Of a stretch of DNA of 64,000 nucleotides, positions 58,171 to 64,000 are shown piece by piece (within the stretch, counting starts at the first letter, position 1; each line of letters begins with the position of its first letter). The DNA lies in the NCBI GenBank assembly GCA_046583095.1, contig JAYGDB010000008.1:65242-129241 (forward strand), written 5' to 3'. A program made the translations under genes and the position numbers. Below the pieces are notes generated by a model that saw nothing but the letters and a program-made list of their open reading frames with translations, was not told where the DNA came from and did not search any database. The DNA is from JAJDAN01 sp046583095 (GTDB lineage Bacteria; Myxococcota_A; UBA9160; UBA4427).

Positions 58171-58980
58171 TTGGCAGTCCGCGACCAAGAAGAAGACAAG
58201 CTGGAGGCAGTCGGACGCCTTGCGGGCGGCGTCGCCCATGACTTCAACAACCTCCTGACGACCATCGGCATATACGCGGAGCTGGTCCTGGCGGGCCTCT
58301 CCACCGATAGCCCCCTCCGCAAGCAGGTCGAGCAGATCCAGGAGGCGAACCGCCAGGCGGCGGCTCTCACCCAGCAACTCCTCACCCTCGGCCGGCGCAG
58401 CCACGTCTCGATCGATTGCATCAACCTGAACGAGGTGGTCTCCGATGCCGAGGCGATACTGCGTGATCTTCTGCGCGACGACACGAAGCTCGAGTTGCAG
58501 CTCGCCCCGGAGTTACAGCCGATCTGGGGCAACGTCGATCAGCTGCGGCAGATCCTCGTCAATGTCGCCCTCAACGCGCGCGACGCAATCACGGGACCCG
58601 GACTCCTCTCGATCGAGACGTCCCGTTGCTCGGCCAAGACGCTCGCCGAGCGCGGCATCTCCGAGACACCGGCCAGCGACGAGTACGTGCTGCTTCGCGT
58701 GAGCGACTCCGGGACCGGGATGGACCCCGAAACCCGGAGCCGCGCCTTCGATCCGTTCTTCACCACCAAGGAGCCGAAGCAGAGCGCGGGTCTCAGCCTG
58801 GCAATCGTTCACGGAATCGTCAGCCAGGCAAACGGCCACGTCCTCCTCCAGAGTGAGCCCGGAGAGGGCACGCGCTTCGAGCTCTATTGGCCGCTCGCCA
58901 TCTCGAAGACCGAAAGCGCGTCGGCCAACTCGCAGCCCCCCGGCGAGAAGGTGAGAGAGCCACTCGACGGACCTGCCTGA
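58171..58980 (+). CDS. Soluble histidine kinase core without a sensor domain
   Basis: A kinase of about 269 residues made only of a HisKA dimerisation domain and an ATPase domain. The phosphorylated His is in GRLAGGVAHDFNN (His23 from this start); the N box is NVALNARDAI and the D box DSGTGMD. The last glycine motif is altered (KQSAGLSL where GTGLGL is usual). The TTG at 58171 has GGAG five bases before it; a GTG at 58141 is possible. A longer frame overlaps the regulator gene upstream and is not used. Signal input must come from another protein. Confidence 0.85.
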   Translation: MAVRDQEEDKLEAVGRLAGGVAHDFNNLLTTIGIYAELVLAGLSTDSPLRKQVEQIQEANRQAAALTQQLLTLGRRSHVSIDCINLNEVVSDAEAILRDLLRDDTKLELQLAPELQPIWGNVDQLRQILVNVALNARDAITGPGLLSIETSRCSAKTLAERGISETPASDEYVLLRVSDSGTGMDPETRSRAFDPFFTTKEPKQSAGLSLAIVHGIVSQANGHVLLQSEPGEGTRFELYWPLAISKTESASANSQPPGEKVREPLDGPA

Positions 58981-59169
58981 CCCGCTCGCCTCGAGGCCGT
59001 ACCCGATCGGCGACGCCCAACCACGCCCCTGGATCCGCTCCACATCGCGAAGGGAGCGAAACACGTGACCCCGGCTGGGCTCGCAGAGGATCAGATTCGG
59101 TAGGCTCTCTTCCCGCACGAAACCGCCCGTCGCCGAGTGGCGTCAGATCGGTAGCGAACGGAGGTATCC

Positions 59170-60582
59170 ATGACCCATCGACGCGGACTCCCCGCGGCGC
59201 TCTTGCTCGTGTTCGGGCTTGCAACTACTGGAAGCGCCAAGGATTTCTGGATCGAGCCCGACCCCGCCCTGTCGCGCGAGGGCGTCCACTCGCGCTTCGC
59301 CGAGCTGGCCCGGAACGCCGCCGACAGCGTCGTCAACGTGCACACCTCGAAGACGGTCTCCCAACCCCAGGGCCTGTTCCCCGACTTCTTCCGAATGCCC
59401 GGAACGCCAAACCGCCCCGGCCGACCTCACCCTCGGCAACAACCGCTCCAGCGACGCGTCCCCAGCATGGGAACGGGCTTCGTGATCTCTTCGGACGGCC
59501 ACATCCTCACGAACCATCATGTCATCGATGGGGTCGACGAGATCGAGGTGCGCTTCCACGACGGAACGAGCGCGAAAGCCGAGGTCGTGGGCGAAGACCC
59601 GAAGACCGATCTCGCACTGATCCGCGTGAAGGACATCGACGGTCTGAAACCGCTGGTCCTAGGCGACTCCGAAGAAATCCTGTCGGGCGACTGGGTGATC
59701 GCGATCGGAAATCCCTTCGGACTGAGCCACACGGTCACCGTCGGCATCGTGAGCGCCAAGGGTCGGCAGATTGGCCACGGGCCCTACGATGACTACATCC
59801 AGACCGATGCCGCCATCAATCCCGGAAACTCGGGAGGTCCCCTCCTCAACGTTCGCGGCGAGGTGATTGGGATCAATACGGCCATCAACCCTGCGGCCAA
59901 CACGATCGGCTTCGCGGTTCCCGTGAATCTGGCAAAGTCGATCCTCAGCCAGCTTCGGGATCGGGGGCACGTCGAGCGCGGCTGGCTCGGTGTCGGCATC
60001 CAGGGAATCAACGAAGACCTGCAGGCAGCCTTCGAGTTGCCGGACCGCCGGGGTGCACTCGTCTCCCAGGTGAGCGAGGGCAGCCCTGCCGACGAGGCGG
60101 GATTCCAGCGAGGAGACGTGATCGTCCGCTTCGACGGCCACCCCGTAGAGGAGATGCGGGAGCTTCCGGGCCTCGTCTCCGCCACGACGATCGGCAAGAA
60201 GCTGAAGGTCGAGGTCCTCCGCAAGGGCGAGAAGAAGACCCTGGAGGTGAAGATCGGCCGGCTCGAAGATCCACGGCAGATCGCGAGCACGCGCGGGCTC
60301 GAAGACTTCGAAGACCTCGGCTTCGAGGTACACGACCCGACACCGGCTCTGCTCGCGCGCTACGGCCTCGACGAGACGAAGGGCGTGATCGTGACGGCCG
60401 TCCAGCCCGTGAGTCCCGCCGAAGAAGCGGGCCTGCAGCCGGGAGACGTGATACTCGAAGCGGAGTTCGATGCGATCGACGATGCCGCGGATCTGCGGAA
60501 ACGACTCGGAGATCTCGAGTCCGCAGTGCTCTTGTACTCCCGCGGTGACTCCACCGTCTTCACGACGATTCGACGCATGTAG
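59170..60582 (+). CDS. degP: HtrA/DegP-type periplasmic serine protease with two PDZ domains
   Basis: A 470-residue periplasmic protease and chaperone for misfolded envelope proteins. A signal peptide ends near TTGSA. The trypsin-like domain has the catalytic triad His117 (TNHHV), Asp147 (TDLAL) and Ser221 (GNSGGP). Two PDZ domains follow (RGWLGVGIQGI onward; KGVIVTAV onward). GGAGG lies six bases before the ATG. It is 189 bases after the histidine kinase gene. The symbol denotes the family; DegQ or DegS-like roles are possible. Confidence 0.94.
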   Translation: MTHRRGLPAALLLVFGLATTGSAKDFWIEPDPALSREGVHSRFAELARNAADSVVNVHTSKTVSQPQGLFPDFFRMPGTPNRPGRPHPRQQPLQRRVPSMGTGFVISSDGHILTNHHVIDGVDEIEVRFHDGTSAKAEVVGEDPKTDLALIRVKDIDGLKPLVLGDSEEILSGDWVIAIGNPFGLSHTVTVGIVSAKGRQIGHGPYDDYIQTDAAINPGNSGGPLLNVRGEVIGINTAINPAANTIGFAVPVNLAKSILSQLRDRGHVERGWLGVGIQGINEDLQAAFELPDRRGALVSQVSEGSPADEAGFQRGDVIVRFDGHPVEEMRELPGLVSATTIGKKLKVEVLRKGEKKTLEVKIGRLEDPRQIASTRGLEDFEDLGFEVHDPTPALLARYGLDETKGVIVTAVQPVSPAEEAGLQPGDVILEAEFDAIDDAADLRKRLGDLESAVLLYSRGDSTVFTTIRRM

Positions 60583-60709
60583 GCGCAACCATCCGATGCA
60601 GCAGGCGTTGTGCAGTACACAGATAGCGTCTCGCCCGTGACTTCCCCGTGGCGCCCCTCCCACGCTTCCGGCTCCTGCATACGCTGATGGGTTTGAGGCG
60701 TCGCGGCGC

Positions 60710-61171
60710 GTGAGCGAGCCCCGCACGATTTACTACGACCACGCACGAGACCCCGACGAGCAACCCGCATTTCCGCGCGGCGAAGCGGGGGCGGTGATCG
60801 TCGAGTCCGGCGGCAGGTGGATCTCCGAGACCGAGGTCCAGATCGGCCCCAATTCCCACTGCGCACTCGTCCACCACGGTGTCGCGGACGAACTCACCGC
60901 ACTTCCCGATGCCCGCGGCCGCGCCGGCAGCGGCCGCGACCTGCTGCTGGCGCCGGGCGCCGCCGAAACTGCGGCGCACATCTTCTACGAGGCGGACCGC
61001 AAGACCTACGGGGCCAGCTACGACTTCCTGGCCCTTGCCCAGGAGATCCCCGAGGCGATCCATTACCGGATTGCCATCGACAACCGGGAATACCAGCAGA
61101 CCCTGTCACAACTGCAGTTCCTGTCGACGACCGCGGCCAGGCATGGGCGCGGCCTGCGGATCCGTCTCTAG
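60710..61171 (+). CDS. Conserved-looking protein of unknown function
   Basis: A 153-residue soluble protein starting at a GTG. It begins RTIYYDHARDPDEQPAFPRG and has SHCALVHHGVADEL in the middle and AIHYRIAIDNREYQQTLSQLQFL near the end. His and Tyr residues are frequent, but I see no known metal or nucleotide motif. The 3' end overlaps the convergent glutathione-transferase gene by four bases. I do not recognise the family. Confidence 0.6.
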   Translation: MSEPRTIYYDHARDPDEQPAFPRGEAGAVIVESGGRWISETEVQIGPNSHCALVHHGVADELTALPDARGRAGSGRDLLLAPGAAETAAHIFYEADRKTYGASYDFLALAQEIPEAIHYRIAIDNREYQQTLSQLQFLSTTAARHGRGLRIRL

Positions 61172-61863
61172 CTGTCCGCAGGTTTCAAGCCGAGCAGGAT
61201 CTCCTTCGCCTTGGCGTCCATGCTCCCCGGTTTTCCGTACTCGCGTCCGACCTCGTAGCCGCGGCGAAGCCCGGGACGCTGCTTGCAGGCGTCGAACCAT
61301 CGGCGGACGTTCGGGAACTTCTCGTCCATCGAGATGCCCTGGCTCTTGTAGGTGATGATCCAGGGCCAACACGCCATGTCGGCAATCGAGTAATCGCCGC
61401 AGATGTAATCGCGGTCGGCAAGGCGCTTGTCGAGCACGCCGTAGAGACGCTCCGCCTCGCGGGTGTAGCGATCGATCGCATACGGGACGGGCTCCGGCGC
61501 GTACACCCGGAAGTGACCGTTCTGACCGAGCATCGGGCCGAGGCCGCCCATCTGCCACATCAGCCACTGGATGACGTCGTAGCGCGCGTGCGGCTCCTCG
61601 GGGAGGAAGCGACCGGACTTCTCGGCCAGGTAGATCAAGATCGCACCGGACTCGAAGATGGCGAGGGGTTCGCCACCGCCGACGGGATCGCGGTCGACGA
61701 TCGCGGGCATGCGGTTGTTGGGGCTGATCTCGAGGAAGCTCGGCGCGAACTGCTCTCCGCGTCCGATGTTGACCGGCACGACCTCGTAGTCGAGCTCCAT
61801 CTCCTCGAGCGCGACGGAGATCTTCCAGCCGTTGGGGGTGGGCCAGTAGTAGAGGTGGATCAT
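61168..61863 (-). CDS. Glutathione S-transferase, Nu-class-like (YfcG/YghU type)
   Basis: A 231-residue glutathione transferase. The N-terminal thioredoxin-like domain has TPNGWKISVALEE, the Thr-Pro-Asn motif of Nu-class enzymes such as YghU, which bind two glutathiones and reduce disulfides and peroxides. Next come NNRMPAIVD (cis-Pro) and IFESGAILIYLAEK. The helical C-terminal domain is complete (SIADMACWPWI). A TAGAAT on the minus strand at 61875-61870 ends six bases before the ATG, which would give a nearly leaderless mRNA. Confidence 0.9.
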   Translation of the reverse strand: MIHLYYWPTPNGWKISVALEEMELDYEVVPVNIGRGEQFAPSFLEISPNNRMPAIVDRDPVGGGEPLAIFESGAILIYLAEKSGRFLPEEPHARYDVIQWLMWQMGGLGPMLGQNGHFRVYAPEPVPYAIDRYTREAERLYGVLDKRLADRDYICGDYSIADMACWPWIITYKSQGISMDEKFPNVRRWFDACKQRPGLRRGYEVGREYGKPGSMDAKAKEILLGLKPADS

Positions 61864-61869
61864 GGGGCC

Positions 61870-61875
61870 ATTCTA
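61870..61875 (-). promoter_or_regulatory. Candidate -10 TAGAAT for the glutathione-transferase gene
   Basis: TAGAAT on the minus strand ends six bases before the ATG at 61863. A transcript starting the usual seven bases downstream would have almost no leader. A clear -35 is not visible. Confidence 0.35.
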
Positions 61876-61996
61876 GTCGACCGCACGAGGCCAGCCGCTT
61901 GGACTCCCCGTCGCGGAGAAAGTCGCGAAACCCAGGGGCGGCTGCGGGGTTGAGGCATCCGTGCAGTCGAAACCGGAACGAGGGAGAAAAGAAGTG

Positions 61997-62662
61997 ATGA
62001 CGATACACACCCTTCTAGCCATCGCGGCCACCCTTCTGTTGGTAGGAGTCTCTGCCGGAGCGAGCACTGCCTCGACAGAGACCTGTCGGGAGGCGTGCTC
62101 GAGTGGCCGCCAGAACTGCATGAACGCTCGAAAGCTCGCACACCGCAGCTGTCGCAGCGGCTGCCGCGAGAGCGTCAGGGACGCCGTCGCCGGTGCGCGC
62201 GTCATCTGCGACGAGCAGGAACTGAGCAAGAAGACCTGCCGCAAGCTCGTGTTGCGCACGTTCCACACTGCCCACAAGGCCTGCCGGACCAATTGTCGCG
62301 AAGAATCCCAACAGGCGAAGATCATCTGTCGGACCGGGCGCCGAGCCTGCGCAGCGACCTGCTCGGACCCGATCGATCCCGTCCGCCGCGACGCCTGCGT
62401 GGACGACTTCGACGGCTGTCGCGAAGGGCTCGACACTTGCGTGGATGTCTGCCGTGACGAAAGAGAGGCCGCCATCGAAGCCTGTCATGAACAGATCGCC
62501 GACCTCTGCGATCCGGACGTGCTTCGCGAGTGCCTCCGCGATGCACGTGGCGGATCCCGCTCGTGCGCAAGCGACTGCCACGGCGACACCACCTGCGCGC
62601 AGGATCTCCGGGAGTGCATCGGAGACAGCGTCGAGGAGCCGGGCGACGGTGGCGCGAGCTGA
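61997..62662 (+). CDS. Secreted protein with 23 cysteines and six C-x3-C pairs
   Basis: A 221-residue exported protein. A signal peptide (about 1-27) precedes a mature chain with 23 cysteines, spaced regularly. Six C-x3-C pairs occur (CREAC, CRSGC, CRTNC, CAATC, CVDVC, CASDC), separated by helical, charged stretches with single cysteines. This suggests a repeated helix-hairpin unit stitched by disulfides, or a metal-binding repeat. No CxxCH is present, so it is not a c-type cytochrome. The ATG follows GGGAG. The family is not known to me. Confidence 0.75.
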   Translation: MTIHTLLAIAATLLLVGVSAGASTASTETCREACSSGRQNCMNARKLAHRSCRSGCRESVRDAVAGARVICDEQELSKKTCRKLVLRTFHTAHKACRTNCREESQQAKIICRTGRRACAATCSDPIDPVRRDACVDDFDGCREGLDTCVDVCRDEREAAIEACHEQIADLCDPDVLRECLRDARGGSRSCASDCHGDTTCAQDLRECIGDSVEEPGDGGAS

Positions 62663-62712
62663 AGCTCGCGGGCAGGTCTTCGAAGGACTTCCGCTCGGCC
62701 ACGCTTCCGCTG

Positions 62713-62718
62713 TAGAAT
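62713..62718 (+). promoter_or_regulatory. Candidate -10 TAGAAT for the VOC gene
   Basis: TAGAAT lies 37 bases before the ATG at 62756, a normal leader length. The -35 region is not clear. It is one of several TAGAAT hexamers placed close to starts in this window. Confidence 0.3.
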
Positions 62719-62755
62719 TGGACGCCGCGCGACCAAAGGCGCAAAGGAGAAAGGC

Positions 62756-63220
62756 ATGATCCTCGGAGTCCACCATCCCGCCCTGTCCGTCCCCAGCCTC
62801 GAGCAGGCCCTCGACTTCTACTGCGGCAAGCTCGGATTCGAGACGGTCATGAACGCCGAGATCCCGCCGGGCATCCCGCCCCTCAACCAGGCTTTCGGGC
62901 TCGATGACGCCGGCTGCAAGGTGGCGATCATCAAGCGGGGCAACTCGTGCATCGAGCTCTTCGAGTTCCAGGCCGAGGACACACCGACCGCAGACGTGAA
63001 CCGCCCGGTCAACAAGCACGGAATCACCCACATCTGCCTGGCGGGCGACGACTACGAGAACGACTACGAGTTCCTGAAGGATGCCGGAGTCGTCTTCAAT
63101 ACCGGACCCCAGGGCGAGAGCCCGTCGCGTTGGGCCTATGGACGAGACCCGTTCGGCAACGTGATCGAACTGCTCGAGCACGACCCGGCGAGCCCGTCCT
63201 CGCTGCGCTTCGACGCCTGA
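62756..63220 (+). CDS. VOC superfamily protein (glyoxalase/dioxygenase fold)
   Basis: A 154-residue metal-binding protein of the vicinal-oxygen-chelate fold, made of two beta-alpha-beta-beta-beta units. Unit one has GVHHPALSVPSLEQALDFYCGKLGF (here in two parts) with the first metal His, and CIELFEF the Glu. Unit two has THICLAGDD (His) and GNVIELLEHD (Glu), so four ligands are present. The family includes glyoxalase I, epimerases and ring-cleaving dioxygenases; the substrate is unknown. AGGAGA precedes the ATG. Confidence 0.88.
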   Translation: MILGVHHPALSVPSLEQALDFYCGKLGFETVMNAEIPPGIPPLNQAFGLDDAGCKVAIIKRGNSCIELFEFQAEDTPTADVNRPVNKHGITHICLAGDDYENDYEFLKDAGVVFNTGPQGESPSRWAYGRDPFGNVIELLEHDPASPSSLRFDA

Positions 63221-63232
63221 GAGGAATGCGGG

Positions 63233-64000
63233 TCAGGAGACCCCTGCTTCCTCCGCTTCCAGCCTCTCCTGCACCTTGTCGAGGTCACCCAACTCCCCGA
63301 AGCCGGAGCGCGTCCGCGAGAACTCGGGACGGACGGCCTCGATGGGGTCCCGGAGATCGTCGATGTAGCCGAGCGCGTAGGCGCCCTGCGCGTAGCCCAT
63401 CAGGCGCAGAAGCGACTCGGGCAGGTCCTTCGCCACCTCACGAGGCACAGAGAGGTACTGGTTCTCTTCCTGGCGCAGCCAGGCGACCGCGTAGGTGACG
63501 TTCATCCCGGTCCGGGTGTGGTCACTCTTGTTCGCGCCCCCGCCGTGGTACACCCCGCCCGTGTAGAAGAGAACCGAGCCCTTCTCCATCTCCGCCGGCT
63601 CCGTGTCGCTCTCCTTGAAGCGGAGCTTGTCGGCGAGCTTGTGGCTGCCCGGGATCACCCGCGTGGCGCCATTCTCCTCGCGGAAGTCGGTCATCGCCCA
63701 GATCGTGTTGCACTGAACCTGGTAGCTATCCGGAAACGGGAAGAAGTCGAATGCCCACTGGTCGCGGTGGATGTCCTGGCCTGTTTCGCCCGCTCCGATC
63801 GCGATCGTCTGCGTGAGGTGGAGGTGAAAGTTCGACGCGTGAGAGAGGACCTGCTTGACAGCACCGAGCACGACCGGATTCTCGACCAATTCGCGGGCCG
63901 TCTGCGAACGCGCGATCAGCCCGCCGACGCGCTGGGTCTTCCGCCCGCTGAAATCGTCGGGGCCGCACGGAACCGCGTCGAGCCAGGGCTTCAACTCGTC
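63233..64000 (-). CDS. Phytanoyl-CoA dioxygenase (PhyH) family protein, 5' end outside the window
   Basis: The last 255 residues of a non-heme Fe(II)/2-oxoglutarate dioxygenase. The iron ligands are His and Asp in DIHRDQWAF and a distal His in GGVYHGGGAN; the 2-oxoglutarate-binding Arg follows in TRTGMN. The double-stranded beta-helix core is complete, with WAMTDFREENGATRVIPGSH between the metal residues. The family hydroxylates lipids and natural products; the substrate here is unknown. It is convergent with the VOC gene, 12 bases apart. Confidence 0.88.
   Translation of the reverse strand, partial: DELKPWLDAVPCGPDDFSGRKTQRVGGLIARSQTARELVENPVVLGAVKQVLSHASNFHLHLTQTIAIGAGETGQDIHRDQWAFDFFPFPDSYQVQCNTIWAMTDFREENGATRVIPGSHKLADKLRFKESDTEPAEMEKGSVLFYTGGVYHGGGANKSDHTRTGMNVTYAVAWLRQEENQYLSVPREVAKDLPESLLRLMGYAQGAYALGYIDDLRDPIEAVRPEFSRTRSGFGELGDLDKVQERLEAEEAGVS

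Noticed and set aside
1..64000. CRISPR arrays, insertion sequences, integrases, toxin-antitoxin pairs and rRNA
   Set aside because: No regularly spaced repeats, transposase or integrase motifs, or rRNA-like conserved stretches were seen on either strand.

Overview
This window is a compact, GC-rich chromosomal segment (about two thirds G+C by eye) with around 50 protein genes and no rRNA, tRNA, phage, insertion sequence or CRISPR array that I could recognise. The gene set mixes housekeeping genes (pcrA, glmS, glmU, hflX, mutS2, murQ, folC, comM) with acyl-CoA dehydrogenase, phytanoyl-CoA dioxygenase and glutathione transferase genes, a PEP-CTERM protein, GT-C glycosyltransferases and sigma-54-type promoters. 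This suggests a Gram-negative, delta-proteobacteria-like lineage (Myxococcota or a relative). That placement is inference from gene content, not from a phylogenetic marker.

Layout. (1) 1-10.2 kb: an envelope glycan cluster with a GT2 glycosyltransferase, five large multi-membrane GT-C-type proteins and a small ALG5/DPM1-like enzyme that probably makes their polyprenyl-phosphate-sugar donor. (2) 10.2-17.2 kb, minus strand: glmU, glmS, another GT-C-like membrane protein and pcrA. (3) 17.4-25.4 kb: hflX, whose only plausible start is an ATC codon behind a strong Shine-Dalgarno, then fabH, an AT-rich promoter/operator island driving a phasin-like coiled-coil gene, a glutaryl-CoA-dehydrogenase-like gene, murQ and mutS2. 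(4) 25.4-35.3 kb: an FAD oxidoreductase, a GH36 glycosidase fused to an MtnX-type HAD phosphatase, a homocysteine methyltransferase, a compact sigma-54 promoter plus elaborate hairpin (candidate small RNA or leader), a GH20 hexosaminidase, an MFS transporter and folC.

(5) 35.4-43.6 kb: an NRDE protein coupled to a Cys-rich small protein, a patatin, a secreted protein with Ca-binding-type D/N-x-D-G repeats, a VWA protein, a degenerate M28 peptidase lipoprotein and comM. (6) 43.7-50.1 kb: a 77-residue protein behind a second sigma-54-type promoter, rmlA-rmlC, a four-gene minus-strand operon (TPR lipoprotein, unknown, Fur, secreted phosphatase) and a MATE transporter. (7) 50.1-53.8 kb: an EEP nuclease, then a structured leader ahead of a class III aminotransferase and an AstA-like arginine succinyltransferase. 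(8) 53.8-60.6 kb: a PEP-CTERM protein and a signalling block: two NarL-type regulators, one with the phosphoacceptor Asp replaced by Glu, a PilZ-CAP fusion, a REC-Fis regulator, a sensorless histidine kinase and an HtrA protease. (9) 60.7-64 kb: a small unknown, a glutathione transferase, a 23-cysteine secreted protein, a VOC protein and a truncated PhyH dioxygenase.

The strongest leads are the ATC-initiated hflX, the two sigma-54 loci with their hairpin transcript, the GH36-HAD fusion, and the paired canonical/Asp-to-Glu regulators beside the PilZ-CAP protein.
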